This document shows, piece after piece, positions 42,809 to 52,205 of a stretch of 64,000 nt of DNA. The first letter of the stretch is position 1. Each line of letters opens with the position of its first letter. This DNA is from Bradyrhizobium sp. CCBAU 53340. Its GTDB lineage: Bacteria > Pseudomonadota > Alphaproteobacteria > Rhizobiales > Xanthobacteraceae. A program made the translations under genes and the position numbers. The DNA lies in contig NZ_CP030055.1 of assembly GCF_015291645.1 (NCBI RefSeq), positions 7,086,001 through 7,150,000 on the forward strand. The letters are read 5' to 3'. A model generated the notes under the pieces. The model did not search any database and had not been told where the DNA came from. It saw only the letters and a program-made list of their open reading frames with translations.

Positions 42809-43522
42809 TCAGTGGTCGACGAACGTCACCGTGTCAGCGACTGATGCGCGTGAGGTGCGGTAACTGTTGACCTTGTGCGCATGATCGGCATAGCCGAACG
42901 AGATGCCGCAGACGACACGGCGGTCGTCGGACAGGTTGAATTGGCGGCGTATCAGGCCGGAATGGCGCGCCAGCGCGGCCTGCGGAATCGTGCCTAGGCC
43001 GAGCGCCTGGGCCGCGAGCATGAAATTGCTGACATACGCCCCACAGTCGATCGCGCCATAGATGCCGAGCGGCTCGTTGGTGTGGATGATCGCGACGTGC
43101 GGCGCGCCGAAGAAATTGTAATTCTCCAGCGCCTGCTTGGCGTAACCCATCTTGTCGCCGCGTGGGATGCCGAGCGTATTGTAGAGCTGAAAACCGCTCT
43201 CGCGGCGGCGCTCAAGATAGACCCCGACATATTCGCGCGGCGGGGTGAAGTCATAATCGTCGCCAAGGCCACCTGAGGCCTCCTTGTAGATCAGCTGGCG
43301 GAAGCGTTCCTTGGCCTCGCCGCTGGCGATGATCACCTGCCAGGGCTGGCTGTTGCACCAGGACGCTGTGCGCTGCGCCGTCGTCAGCACATGCTCGATG
43401 GTGGCGCGATCGACCTCCTTGGGCAGGAAGGCGCGCACGGAGTAACGCTCGTTGAGGAGTTCTTCGAGCACGCCAATGCGGTCGTCGCTCGAGTAACGGG
43501 CATTGGGTACTTTGGCGTCCAT
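42809..43522 (-). CDS. Nitroreductase-family FMN protein
   Basis: A 237-residue protein with the family start LLNERYSVRAFLPKEVDRATIEHVLTTAQRTASWCNSQPWQVIIASGEAKERFR and the later IYGAIDCGAYVSNFMLAAQALGLGTIPQAAL, then DRRVVCGISFGYAD. NfsB/BluB-like reductases use FMN and NAD(P)H to reduce nitro, quinone or flavin substrates. Substrate unknown. Confidence 0.92.
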   Translation of the reverse strand: MDAKVPNARYSSDDRIGVLEELLNERYSVRAFLPKEVDRATIEHVLTTAQRTASWCNSQPWQVIIASGEAKERFRQLIYKEASGGLGDDYDFTPPREYVGVYLERRRESGFQLYNTLGIPRGDKMGYAKQALENYNFFGAPHVAIIHTNEPLGIYGAIDCGAYVSNFMLAAQALGLGTIPQAALARHSGLIRRQFNLSDDRRVVCGISFGYADHAHKVNSYRTSRASVADTVTFVDH

Positions 43523-43539
43523 CAGTTTGCTCGCTCTCG

Positions 43540-43633
43540 TAGGGTGGGCAAAGGCGCGACAGCGCCGTGCCCACCGACAGACTTACCTCAGAGCATCTGT
43601 ATATGGTGGGCACGCTTCGCTTCGCCCACCCTA
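43540..43633. repeat. Intergenic inverted repeat, family F copy 2
   Basis: TAGGGTGGGCAAAGGCGC at the left is partly inverted by GCGAAGCGTGCCCACCATA and GCCCACCCTA at the right. It shares the GTGGGCA/GCCCACCCTA core with 16531-16632. Confidence 0.7.
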
Positions 43634-43655
43634 AAAGATGCGGCGAGAGTATAGA

Positions 43656-44900
43656 TCACCGCCCCTTGGTCGGGATCTTGTTGTAAGGCACATCCTTGTC
43701 GACGCGGATGTCGCCCGGCAGACCCAGCACCCGCTCGGCGATGATGTTGCGCAAAATCTCATCGGTGCCGCCGGCGATGCGCATCGAGGGCGAGGACAGC
43801 AGCATCTGCTGGAATTGTCCGTGCACCGTCTCCTCATCGGCTCCGGTGAGGACGCCGGCCGCGCCCTGGAGGTCCATGGCATAAGTCGCGATGTCCTGCA
43901 GCATCATGCCCGAGACCAGCTTGCCGATCGAGTTCTCCGGTCCCGGCCGCTCGCCCTTCGACAGCGCGGAGATCGCGCGGTAGCTGGTGTATTTCAGCCC
44001 GCTCGACTTCACGGCCCAGCTCGCGAGCTTCGAGCGCACCGCGGGATCGTCGATCGCAAGCCCGTCCTCCAGCATCAGGTTCGAGCAGAACTCGAACATT
44101 TCAGGCACGCCGGTCGCGAGCCGCGCGCCGATCGACATGCGCTCGTTCATCAGCGTGGTCAGCGACACGCTCCAGCCTTCGCCGACGGCTCCTAACCGCT
44201 GGCTGTCGGGGATCACGACATCGGTGAAATAGACCTCGTTGAACTCCTGCATGCCGTTGGCCTGCTTGATCGGGCGGACCTCGACGCCGGGGCTCTTCAT
44301 GTCCAGGAAGAACATGGTGAGGCCCTTGTGCTTGGGCACGTTGGGATCGGTGCGTGCGATCAACAGACCGTAGTCGGAATAATGCGCGCCCGACGTCCAG
44401 ATCTTCTGCCCGTTGACAACCCAGACGTCGCCCTTCTTCTCCGCGCGCGTGCGCAGGCCCGCGACATCGGAGCCGGCGGACGGCTCGGAGAACAGCTGAC
44501 ACCAGATCTCCTCGCCCGAGGCGAGCTTCGGCAAATAGCGGCGCTTGGCGTCTTCGCTGCCCCAGGCCATCACGGTCGGGCCGCACATGCCCTCGCCGAT
44601 CTGGAATGGCTGTGTCAGCTTGCCGTAGACGCCCTCTTCCTGCTGCCAGATCACGCGCTCGATCGGCGTCGCGCCACGGCCGCCATATTCCTTCGGCCAG
44701 TGCAGGCAGGTCCAGTTGCTTTCGAACTTCTTCTTCTGCCAGGCCTTGCCGACCTCGACCATGTCGTGCTTGGCAAGCCTGATGCGGCCGAGCGAGGATT
44801 TTGACAGCTCCTGCTCGAACTCCTTCGGCGCGTTGGCGGCGATCCATTTGCGCGCGGTCTCGCGGAATGCGGCTTCCTGCGGGGTGTCGTCGAAATTCAT
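43656..44900 (-). CDS. Acyl-CoA dehydrogenase, paralogue 1
   Basis: A 414-residue FAD enzyme of the acyl-CoA dehydrogenase superfamily. Segments: CQLFSEPSAGSDVAGLRTRAEKKGDVWVVNGQKIWTSGAHYSDYGLLIARTDPN (FAD/CoA region) and IAGGTDEILRNIIAERVLGLPGDIRVD at the C-terminus. It introduces a double bond in an acyl-CoA. It is closely similar to the next gene, and lies third in a row of dehydrogenases. The ATG at 44900 follows GGAGAGAGCGCC. Confidence 0.94.
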   Translation of the reverse strand: MNFDDTPQEAAFRETARKWIAANAPKEFEQELSKSSLGRIRLAKHDMVEVGKAWQKKKFESNWTCLHWPKEYGGRGATPIERVIWQQEEGVYGKLTQPFQIGEGMCGPTVMAWGSEDAKRRYLPKLASGEEIWCQLFSEPSAGSDVAGLRTRAEKKGDVWVVNGQKIWTSGAHYSDYGLLIARTDPNVPKHKGLTMFFLDMKSPGVEVRPIKQANGMQEFNEVYFTDVVIPDSQRLGAVGEGWSVSLTTLMNERMSIGARLATGVPEMFEFCSNLMLEDGLAIDDPAVRSKLASWAVKSSGLKYTSYRAISALSKGERPGPENSIGKLVSGMMLQDIATYAMDLQGAAGVLTGADEETVHGQFQQMLLSSPSMRIAGGTDEILRNIIAERVLGLPGDIRVDKDVPYNKIPTKGR

Positions 44901-44916
44901 GGCGCTCTCTCCTCTC

Positions 44917-45035
44917 TCGTGCCCCGGACGCTGCGCAGCACGAAGTGATGCGCTGCTGAGCCGGGGCCCATTGTAGCTTTCTGGGTCCCGGCTCTGCGAA
45001 GCAGCACTGCGTGCTGCATCGCGTCCGGGACACGA
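44917..45035. repeat. Intergenic inverted repeat, family B copy 1
   Basis: TCGTGCCCCGGACGC at the left, GCGTCCGGGACACGA at the right, with internal arms (GAAGTGATGCGCTGC... and GAAGCAGCACTGCG). It lies between two dehydrogenase paralogues. Copies are at 46296-46412 and 59199-59332. Confidence 0.85.
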
Positions 45036-45037
45036 AC

Positions 45038-46279
45038 TCATCTTCCCCTCGTCGGGATCTTGTTGAACGGCACGTCCTTGTCGACCCTGATGTCGCCGGG
45101 CAGGCCCAGCACCCGTTCAGCGATGATGTTGCGCATGATCTCGTCGGTGCCGCCTTCGACGCGCGTGCCGGGCGCACGCAGCAGCATGGCCTGGAAACGA
45201 CCGGCGAGTTCGGCATCCTCACCACTGACAACGCCGCTCGCGCCCTGCAGATCGAGCGCGTAGGTTGCGACGTCCTGGATCATCGAGCCCGCGACCAGCT
45301 TGCCGATGGAATTTTCCGGCCCCGGACGCTCGCCCTTCGACAGCGCGGAGATCGCGCGCATGCTGGTGTATTTCAGCCCGCTCGCCTTCACCGCCCAGTT
45401 CGCGAGCTTCGAGCGTACCGCGCGATCTTCGATCGCCGGGCCATCGTCGAGCATCAGGCTGGAGCAATATTCGAACAGTTCGGGGAAACCGGTCGAGACG
45501 GCCGCGCCGATCGCACTGCGCTCGTTCATCAGCGTGGTCAGCGAAACGTTCCAGCCGTCACCGACCTCGCCGAGGCGCTGATGGTCGGGGATGCGGACAT
45601 TGGTGAAATAAACTTCGTTGAAGTCGGAGGCACCGCTCGCTTGCTTGATCGGCCGCACCTCGACGCCAGGACTCTTCATATCCAGGAAGAACATGGTGAG
45701 GCCTTTGTGCTTGGGCACGGTGGGGTCGGTGCGGGTCAGCAAAATGCCGTAGTCGGAATAATGCGCGCCCGAGGTCCAGATCTTCTGACCGTTGATGACC
45801 CAGTCGTCGCCATCCCTCTCCGCGCGCGTACGGAGCCCTGCGACGTCCGAGCCGCCGGCCGGCTCGGAGAACAGCTGGCACCACACCTTCTCGCCGGAGG
45901 CGAGCGGTGGCAGATAGGTGCGCTTATGCTCCTCGCGCGCGAACGCCATCATGGTCGGCCCGCACATGCCGTGGCCAATGATGAACATGCGGGAGAGCTG
46001 GCCGAACGGCCCCTCTTCCTGCTGCCAGATCACGCGCTCGATCGGCGATGAGCCACGGCCGCCATACTCCTTCGGCCAATGCAGGCAGGCCCAGCCGGCA
46101 TCGGCCTTCTTCTTCTGCCAGGCCTTTGCAACCTCGAGAATGTCAGCGTTCTTGAGCACGGTGCGGCCGAGCGAGGATTTGCGCAGATCCTCCTCATATT
46201 GCTTCGGTGCGTTGGCGCCGATCCAGGCGCGCGCGATGGCGCGGAATTCGGCTTCCTGCGGAGTATCGTCGAAGTTCAT
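45038..46279 (-). CDS. Acyl-CoA dehydrogenase, paralogue 2
   Basis: A 413-residue acyl-CoA dehydrogenase, roughly three quarters identical by eye to the previous one along its full length (e.g. NFDDTPQEA..., IERVIWQQEEG, FNEVYFT, SALSKGERPGPENSIGKLV, GGTDEIMRNIIAERVLGLPGDIRVD). It probably arose by tandem duplication. The ATG at 46279 follows GAGATGAGACC. Confidence 0.94.
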   Translation of the reverse strand: MNFDDTPQEAEFRAIARAWIGANAPKQYEEDLRKSSLGRTVLKNADILEVAKAWQKKKADAGWACLHWPKEYGGRGSSPIERVIWQQEEGPFGQLSRMFIIGHGMCGPTMMAFAREEHKRTYLPPLASGEKVWCQLFSEPAGGSDVAGLRTRAERDGDDWVINGQKIWTSGAHYSDYGILLTRTDPTVPKHKGLTMFFLDMKSPGVEVRPIKQASGASDFNEVYFTNVRIPDHQRLGEVGDGWNVSLTTLMNERSAIGAAVSTGFPELFEYCSSLMLDDGPAIEDRAVRSKLANWAVKASGLKYTSMRAISALSKGERPGPENSIGKLVAGSMIQDVATYALDLQGASGVVSGEDAELAGRFQAMLLRAPGTRVEGGTDEIMRNIIAERVLGLPGDIRVDKDVPFNKIPTRGR

Positions 46280-46295
46280 GGTCTCATCTCTCGGT

Positions 46296-46412
46296 TCGTT
46301 CCCCGGACGCTGCGCAGCACGAAGTGATGCGCTGCAGATCCGGGGTCTATGCGGCCCCTGGGTCCCGGTTCTGCGAAGCGGCACTGCGTGCCGCATCGCG
46401 TCCGGGACACGC
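46296..46412. repeat. Intergenic inverted repeat, family B copy 2
   Basis: Same ends and internal arms as 44917-45035 (TCGTTCCCCGGACGC ... GCGTCCGGGACACG). Located on the 5' side of the second paralogue, as the first copy is for the first. Confidence 0.85.
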
Positions 46413-46420
46413 GTGGCTAG

Positions 46421-47548
46421 TTACGCCGCGTTCTTCTTGCGCATGCGGTCAATCAGCTGGTCTTCCCAATAGGTGAGGCTGCCGAGCCCGAGTGCCATCG
46501 CGTTGGCGCGGCGGTAGTACATGTGGCAGTCGAACTCCCAAGTGAAACCCATGCCGCCGTGAACCTGGATGTTGTTCTTGGCGCAGTGCTGGAACGCCTG
46601 CGTCGCGCTGATGCGCGCGGCGGCGGCGGCTTCCGGCAGTTCGGCGGCGTTGGTCGAGAGCGCCCAGGCGCCGTAATAGCTGTTGGAGCGCGCCAGCGTC
46701 GCCGACACATACATGTCGGCCAGCATGTGCTTGATCGCCTGGAACGAGCCGATCTGGCGGCCGAAGGCGATACGGTCGAGCGCGTAGTCGCGGCCCATCT
46801 CCAGCGCGCGGTCTGCACCGCCGACCTGCTCGAAGGCGCACAGAACCGCGGCGCGGTCGAGCACCTGGGTCAAGATGCTCCAGCCTTCACCGGCAGCGCC
46901 CAGCGGCTCGGCTTTAGCGTCCTTGAAAGTAATCTCGGCCTGCCCGCGGGTCGGATCAAGATTGGTGAGGCTTTTCACCTCGACGCCACCGGCCTTGAGG
47001 TCGACCAGGAACAACGAGATATCGCCATCGCGCCCGCTCGATCCCGTGCGCGCAGCAACCACTGCGAAGTCGGCGATCGCCCCGTCGGCCACCGGCTTCT
47101 TCACGCCGTTGAGCACGCCATTCGCGGCCGTCAGCTTGACGTTCTTCGGCGCTGGATTGCCCTTACCCTCGAACAGCGCCAGCGTGCCGATCGCTTCGCC
47201 CGAAGCGATCGCGGGCAGCCACTTCTTCTTTTGCGCGTCACTGCCGGCGATCAGCAGCGCCTCGGCGGCGAGGTAGACGGTCGAGGAGAACGGCACCGGC
47301 GCGTTGGCCCGGCCCATCTCCTCCGCGATCACGCAGAGTTCGAGATGGCCCGCACCCGCACCGCCGAACTCCTCAGGGATGGCGACACCGAGGAAGCCCA
47401 TTTCTGCGAGGCCCCTCCAGAGCTCCTTGTCGTACGGCGCCTTGCCGTCGAGCACGACACGCACCGCCTTGGGTGAGCATTTTTCAGTGAGGAATTTGCG
47501 CGCCTGATCGCGGAGCTGTTTCTGGTCGTCAGAGAAATCGAAGTTCAT
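46421..47548 (-). CDS. Acyl-CoA dehydrogenase, short form
   Basis: A 375-residue acyl-CoA dehydrogenase, distinct from the two paralogues (N-terminal NFDFSDDQKQLRDQARKFLTEKC, PEEFGGAGAGHLELCVIAEEMGRANAPVPF, C-terminal QVHGGMGFTWEFDCHMYYRRANAMALGLGS). QVHGGMGFTWE is the conserved C-terminal region. It may form a heteromer with one of the longer paralogues, as seen in some steroid and side-chain catabolic pathways (inference). Confidence 0.93.
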   Translation of the reverse strand: MNFDFSDDQKQLRDQARKFLTEKCSPKAVRVVLDGKAPYDKELWRGLAEMGFLGVAIPEEFGGAGAGHLELCVIAEEMGRANAPVPFSSTVYLAAEALLIAGSDAQKKKWLPAIASGEAIGTLALFEGKGNPAPKNVKLTAANGVLNGVKKPVADGAIADFAVVAARTGSSGRDGDISLFLVDLKAGGVEVKSLTNLDPTRGQAEITFKDAKAEPLGAAGEGWSILTQVLDRAAVLCAFEQVGGADRALEMGRDYALDRIAFGRQIGSFQAIKHMLADMYVSATLARSNSYYGAWALSTNAAELPEAAAAARISATQAFQHCAKNNIQVHGGMGFTWEFDCHMYYRRANAMALGLGSLTYWEDQLIDRMRKKNAA

Positions 47549-47588
47549 GGCGGCTTACCCTTGCTTATTCATTGTTTTCATTGGTGCC

Positions 47589-47626
47589 GTCATTCCGGGG
47601 CGCGCGCAGCGCGAGCCCGGAATGAC
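47589..47626. repeat. Intergenic hairpin, family G
   Basis: GTCATTCCGGG and CCCGGAATGAC form a perfect 11-bp stem, with a GCGCGCGCAGCGCGAG loop. It lies between the acyl-CoA ligase and the short dehydrogenase genes. Confidence 0.75.
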
Positions 47627-47646
47627 GAGGTGAGAGAGTTGCGCAC

Positions 47647-49518
47647 TCATCGCAGCACGATCACACCCTGGTCCGGCTTGTCCGCATAGAGCCGCTCCAC
47701 CAGCGCCGCGCGACGCTCGAGGCCGGCGCGCTGGTTGATATAGCCCTTGTCGGTGAGCTCGTTGCCGTCGATCGAAGGCGGCTCGGCCATCAGCATCGCA
47801 CGCGCGATGATGCGGCTGCTGGCGCCCTCGCATTCCGTGTTGTGCGCTTCCAGTCCGCGCTTGAAGCAGGCGATCACCTCGGGATGCTTCACCGCGTCCT
47901 CGAAATTGAGATCGGGATTGCCGACGAGCTGGCGGCAGGCATGCAGGTTCGGCCAGGCAAGGAGCCCGATGAAGGCGCGATCCTGCCCCGCGACCAGCGC
48001 GTCATGCACGACGGGCGTCGCGGCGGCGATGGCGTCAGTGCGGAGCGATCCGACATGGACGAACGTGCCGGTGGTGAGCTTGAAGTCCTCGACCACGCGA
48101 CCGGCAAAGATGATGCCTTTCACCGGATCGGCATCGTCAACGAAAATGCCGGCGTCTCCGATGCAGTAAAAGCCTTCTTCGTCGAACATCTTCTTGGTGA
48201 GATCGGGCTGGCCGAAATAGCCGGGCGTGACGTTGACGCCGCGCAGCCGCAATTCGTATTTCGAGCCGCACGGCACCATCTTCAACTCGACGCCGGGGAA
48301 TGGCAGGCCGATCAGGCCGACACGTTCGGTGTCCCAATAGGTGCCGGTCGAGGTCGGCGCGGTCTCGGTCGAACCCCAGCCCGTGTAGAACACGATGCGC
48401 TCGCCGGTGGTCTTCACCGCGAGCGCCTGCATGCGCTCGTAGAGATCGTCAGGCAGTCGCGCGCCGCCATAGGCCATGATCGACAGATTCTTGAAGAAGG
48501 AGCGGCACAGCGCATCGTCCTTCTCCATCGCTGCCGCCAACGCAGCATAGCCGGCCGGCACGTTGGCGTAGTAAGTCGGCGAGATCTCGCGAAGATTCCT
48601 GATCGTCTCCTCGAGCTGTCCCGGCATCGGCCGGCCGTCGTCGATATAGAGCGTGCCGCCGTCCACCAGCACCGGGTGGAACGCGGCATTGCCGCCCATG
48701 GTGTGATTCCAGGGCATCCAGTCGAGCACCGTGGCGAGCGGACCGCCCGGCATCCGCGGCCGCACCTGCATCATCATCGCGGCATTGGCGCACATCATCT
48801 CTTGCGTATTGATGACGGCCTTGGGCATACCGGTCGAGCCCGACGTGAACAGCAGCTTGCCGACAGTGTCGGGTGTGATCTTTGCAATCGACGCGTCGAC
48901 GTCGGCCGTCACCGGCGTGGCCGCAAGCTCGGCAAAGCTGACGCTCTTGACGCCCTCGCAGGGTCGGACGACGTGAACGACGGTGACGCCGGTAAGATCG
49001 AGCGCCTTCAGCGCCTTTTCGAACGTCGGGCCGTCCTGCACCATTACCAAGGCCGGCTTGATCAGGTCGAAAAGATACTTCAGCTTGACGTGATCATGGC
49101 TCATCAGCGAATAGGCCGGCGACACCGGAGCGGCTGGCGAACGGGCCTGCATCGCCGCCTGCGTCATCAGCGCATGCTCGATCGAATTGCCGGAGAGGAT
49201 CGCGACCGAGCGGCCGTCAAGCTTGAGATTCAGCAGCGCCTGCGTCAGCGCATCGACCGTGCGCTTGGCTTCGCCATAGGACACCTTGCGCCACTCGCGG
49301 TTCGGGCCGCCGCGCTGCGCCAGCCAGATGCGCTCCGGCGCTTCCTTCGCCCATTTCGCCAGCGAAGCCGGAAGATGCTTCTCGTAAGCCTGCAGCGGAA
49401 TGCGCGACTTCAGCACCAGCGTGCCGTCGGCGCGGCGCTCGACGTCGATGTCACGTGCCAGCCACTCGACCTTGCGAAAGGCGGGCTTTCCCATCACCGC
49501 CGCCGCGCTTCCACTCAT
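47647..49518 (-). CDS. Feruloyl-CoA synthase-like AMP-binding enzyme
   Basis: A 623-residue adenylate-forming enzyme resembling feruloyl-CoA/caffeoyl-CoA ligase. The P-loop is LLFTSGSTGMPKAVINTQEM, followed by WMPWNHTMGGNAAFHPVLVDGGTLYIDDGRP, TGWGSTETAP and FKLTTGTFVHVGSLR. Feruloyl-CoA synthases often keep these motifs. It starts at 49518 after GGGAGACGCAAA. Aromatic acid activation is likely but the substrate is not fixed by sequence. Confidence 0.88.
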   Translation of the reverse strand: MSGSAAAVMGKPAFRKVEWLARDIDVERRADGTLVLKSRIPLQAYEKHLPASLAKWAKEAPERIWLAQRGGPNREWRKVSYGEAKRTVDALTQALLNLKLDGRSVAILSGNSIEHALMTQAAMQARSPAAPVSPAYSLMSHDHVKLKYLFDLIKPALVMVQDGPTFEKALKALDLTGVTVVHVVRPCEGVKSVSFAELAATPVTADVDASIAKITPDTVGKLLFTSGSTGMPKAVINTQEMMCANAAMMMQVRPRMPGGPLATVLDWMPWNHTMGGNAAFHPVLVDGGTLYIDDGRPMPGQLEETIRNLREISPTYYANVPAGYAALAAAMEKDDALCRSFFKNLSIMAYGGARLPDDLYERMQALAVKTTGERIVFYTGWGSTETAPTSTGTYWDTERVGLIGLPFPGVELKMVPCGSKYELRLRGVNVTPGYFGQPDLTKKMFDEEGFYCIGDAGIFVDDADPVKGIIFAGRVVEDFKLTTGTFVHVGSLRTDAIAAATPVVHDALVAGQDRAFIGLLAWPNLHACRQLVGNPDLNFEDAVKHPEVIACFKRGLEAHNTECEGASSRIIARAMLMAEPPSIDGNELTDKGYINQRAGLERRAALVERLYADKPDQGVIVLR

Positions 49519-49561
49519 TTTGCGTCTCCCGGAATTATCGTCCTTTGCGGATCTTTGTCGT

Positions 49562-50368
49562 TCAGCGTTTGATATAGACAGGCTTTCGCTTCTCAAGGAA
49601 GGCCCTGATGCCTTCCGAAAACTCTTCCGAGCGGCTGCACAGGACCTGATTGCGGTCCTCCATCGCGATCACAGCTTCCAGCGATCCGGCATCGACACTC
49701 ATGTTGAGACATTCCTTTGACAGGCGCAGCCCCACGGGCGAGGTCGTCATCATCGCATCGACATAAGGCTCAGCCGCGGCATCGAGCTTGTCTTCGTCGA
49801 CGACCTCCGAGACGAGCCCAACCGCAACGGCGCGCTCGGCTCCGATGAAGCGTCCAGTGAGGATCAACTCTGAGGCCACCGAGACGCCAACGAGCCGCGG
49901 CAGAAAATAGCTGGTGCCGATGTCGCAGCCGCCAAGGCCGAGCTTGATGAAAGCGCAGTTCATCCGCGCCGATTTGGTGGCGATACGGATGTCGGAGGCG
50001 AGTGCCAGCGCAAAGCCGCCGCCGGCCGCCGCGCCCTGCACCAACGACAGGATCGGCTGCGGACAGCGCCGCATCAGCATGACGATGTCGGCGATGCGGC
50101 GTTGCGAATCCAGGGATTCGGTGACGCCAGGCGGCTCCTGCTGCCCTGCGCGGCGCGCGATCGCCGCCTTGAGATCGAGGCCTGCGCAGAAGTTCTTCCC
50201 CGCACCCTTCAGCACCACAACGCGCGTATCGCGATTGCGCTGCAGGCCCTGGAAATAAACGTTGAGCGCATCGATCAGCGCAGGATCGAGCGCGTTGAGG
50301 CTGTCAGGACGATTGAGCGTCACCCGGTCGACGCCGTCGTCATGCTCGATCAGCAGCGGTTGGGACAT
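49562..50368 (-). CDS. Enoyl-CoA hydratase/isomerase family protein
   Basis: A 268-residue crotonase-fold enzyme: VTLNRPDSLNALDPALID, FCAGLDLKAAI, PQPILSLVQGAAAGGGFALALASDIRIATKSARMNCAFIKLGLGGCDIGTSYFLPRLVG. The C-terminal LSKECLNMSVDAGSLEAVIAMEDRNQVLCSRSEEFSEGIRAFLEKRKPVY is typical. It could hydrate an enoyl-CoA or act as isomerase. The start at 50368 follows AGGAGCGCCCC; the 3' end overlaps the ligase upstream region. Confidence 0.92.
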   Translation of the reverse strand: MSQPLLIEHDDGVDRVTLNRPDSLNALDPALIDALNVYFQGLQRNRDTRVVVLKGAGKNFCAGLDLKAAIARRAGQQEPPGVTESLDSQRRIADIVMLMRRCPQPILSLVQGAAAGGGFALALASDIRIATKSARMNCAFIKLGLGGCDIGTSYFLPRLVGVSVASELILTGRFIGAERAVAVGLVSEVVDEDKLDAAAEPYVDAMMTTSPVGLRLSKECLNMSVDAGSLEAVIAMEDRNQVLCSRSEEFSEGIRAFLEKRKPVYIKR

Positions 50369-50400
50369 GGGGCGCTCCTGCATCCGCAACGTTGGTGCTC

Positions 50401-50564
50401 TTCTTACCCTCCCCTAGAGGGAGAGGGTCGCTTCGCATGGAGCGAAGCGAAATGCGGAGCGGGGTGAAGGTCTCTCCACATCGAACACTGCCCGTGTTGA
50501 GAAATCACCCCACCCCGCTCGCGCTGCGCGCGATCGACCCTCCCCCTCCAGGGGAGGGTAAGAA
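50401..50564. repeat. Intergenic inverted repeat, family A copy 2
   Basis: Ends TTCTTACCCTCCCCTAGAGG / CCTCCAGGGGAGGGTAAGAA and the same middle GAAGCGAAATGCGGAGCGGGGTG as copy 1. It separates the hydratase and the 3-hydroxyacyl-CoA dehydrogenase genes. Confidence 0.85.
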
Positions 50565-50574
50565 AGTCCAGCGC

Positions 50575-51333
50575 CTACCGCGGAGCCATACGAATGGCGC
50601 CGTCGAGGCGGATGGTTTCGCCATTCAGCATCGCGTTCTCGACGATGTGCACCGCGAGTGCGCCGTATTCCTTGGCATCGCCGAGGCGCGAAGGATGCGG
50701 CACCTGGGCGCCCAGGCTCTTGCGGGCTTCCTCGTTCAGGCCCATCAGCAGCGGCGTGAAGAACAGGCCGGGCGCGATGGTGTTGACGCGAATCTTCTGG
50801 CTGGCGAGGTCGCGCGCAGCCGGCAAGGTCAGGCCGACGACACCGCCCTTCGAGGCCGAGTAGGCGATCTGGCCGATCTGGCCTTCATAGGCGGCCACCG
50901 ACGCGGTGTTGATGATGACGCCGCGCTCCTCACCAACAGGCTCGATGGTGACGAGGCGCTCTGCGAACAGCCGCAGGCAGTTGAAAGTGCCGATCAGATT
51001 GACGTTGATGATGCGCGCAAACTTTTCCAGCGGGTAGACGCCGTCGCGACCGACGATGCGCTGCGAGCCGCCGATGCCGGCGCAGTTCATCAGCACGCGG
51101 GCAACGCCATGGGCGGCTTCCGCCTTCGCGATCGCGGCCTTGATCTGCTCTTCGCTGGTGACGTCGGCATGCAGCGCGATGCCCTTCACCTCGGCGGCGA
51201 CCTTCTCGGCATTCTCCTTGTTCTGGTCGATCACGCCGATCTTGGCGCCCTTGGCCGCCATCGCGCGCGCGGTCGCTTCGCCGAGACCCGAGCCACCACC
51301 GGTGATGAGAACGGCTACGTCTTTCAATTCCAT
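50575..51333 (-). CDS. SDR 3-hydroxyacyl-CoA dehydrogenase-like
   Basis: A 252-residue short-chain dehydrogenase: TGGGSGLGEATARAMAAKGAKIGVIDQN (NAD binding), MNCAGIGG, the Ser in NTASVAAYEGQIGQ, YSASKGGV. The pattern resembles type II (HSD17B10-like) 3-hydroxyacyl-CoA dehydrogenase, the third step of beta-oxidation. It sits between the hydratase and the TetR gene. Confidence 0.92.
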   Translation of the reverse strand: MELKDVAVLITGGGSGLGEATARAMAAKGAKIGVIDQNKENAEKVAAEVKGIALHADVTSEEQIKAAIAKAEAAHGVARVLMNCAGIGGSQRIVGRDGVYPLEKFARIINVNLIGTFNCLRLFAERLVTIEPVGEERGVIINTASVAAYEGQIGQIAYSASKGGVVGLTLPAARDLASQKIRVNTIAPGLFFTPLLMGLNEEARKSLGAQVPHPSRLGDAKEYGALAVHIVENAMLNGETIRLDGAIRMAPR

Positions 51334-51388
51334 GACAAGCTACCTTTCCTTGGGCGTTTCTTCTCTAGACTTATGAGTGATGGCCGGA

Positions 51389-52048
51389 TTATCCGGCCAC
51401 GGCGGCTTCCTCGGCTTGCGTGAGGATGCCGCCGCAAATCAGCGTTTCCATGTGCTTGATGTATTGCCGGCAGACTTCGTCGGTGACCGGGCCGACGCCG
51501 GTTGCGCGAGACATCGCGTGCCGGCCGAAGAACAAATGATCGCAGGCGCCGATCAGGCTGGTGTAGAACAGCACCGGATCGGTTTGGCGGAACTCGCCAC
51601 GGCTGACGCCTTCGTCGAGCAGGCGACGATGAAAGTCGAGCAGCGGCGCGACGAAAAATTTCGAGACTTCGTCCGCGGAGCCCGCGACGCTCTCATGCAG
51701 CAGATAATGAATCAGCCGGTTCATATAGGGGAACCGGTGATAGGCGCGGATGATGCCGCCAATGTGCAGTTTCAGCTTCGCCGTCGACGTGATCGGTTGC
51801 GCCAGCAGATATTCGAGATTGGACATTTCGGTCGCGGCATCCCGCGCGAGCAGGGCCAGCAGCAGGCCGTCCTTGTTGCCGAAATGATATTTGACCAGCG
51901 CGGCATTGGCGCCCGATTTCTGCGCGATGTCGGAGAGCGAGATCTCGATCGAGGAGCGCTCGATCATCAGCTCGCTGGCGGCCACGAGCAATTTCTCTGC
52001 CGTGGAATTTTTTCCGCTGGGGAGCCGGTTCGGTACGCTGGTAGCCAC
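51389..52048 (-). CDS. TetR-family repressor of the beta-oxidation cluster
   Basis: A 219-residue regulator with the N-terminal HTH: AEKLLVAASELMIERSSIEISLSDIAQKSGANAALVKYHFGNKDGLLLALL. The C-terminal ligand domain is helical. It is divergent from the thiolase gene, with a palindrome (52116-52135) in between. Ligand is likely an acyl-CoA (inference). Confidence 0.92.
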   Translation of the reverse strand: MATSVPNRLPSGKNSTAEKLLVAASELMIERSSIEISLSDIAQKSGANAALVKYHFGNKDGLLLALLARDAATEMSNLEYLLAQPITSTAKLKLHIGGIIRAYHRFPYMNRLIHYLLHESVAGSADEVSKFFVAPLLDFHRRLLDEGVSRGEFRQTDPVLFYTSLIGACDHLFFGRHAMSRATGVGPVTDEVCRQYIKHMETLICGGILTQAEEAAVAG

Positions 52049-52115
52049 GGAGATCCCTGTTCTCGCCGCTTGAAGCGGGCTGCAGATAAGCCGAAGCAGC
52101 GCCTCATCACAAGAG

Positions 52116-52135
52116 TTAGTTGATCGATTGACTAA
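52116..52135. promoter_or_regulatory. Candidate TetR operator
   Basis: TTAGTTGATCGATTGACTAA is a 16-of-20 palindrome lying between tetR and the thiolase gene. A related word lies at 29237-29256. Confidence 0.6.
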
Positions 52136-52205
52136 ATCATATCGTGCCCGTTTAATCCGCGCCCGACAACCAAACCTATCCAGAAGAATCCAGGGAGAAA
52201 CCGAA

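Noticed and set aside
47842..49572. Long plus-strand frame over the feruloyl-CoA synthase-like gene
   Set aside because: Antisense shadow; the minus-strand gene has all adenylate-forming motifs.
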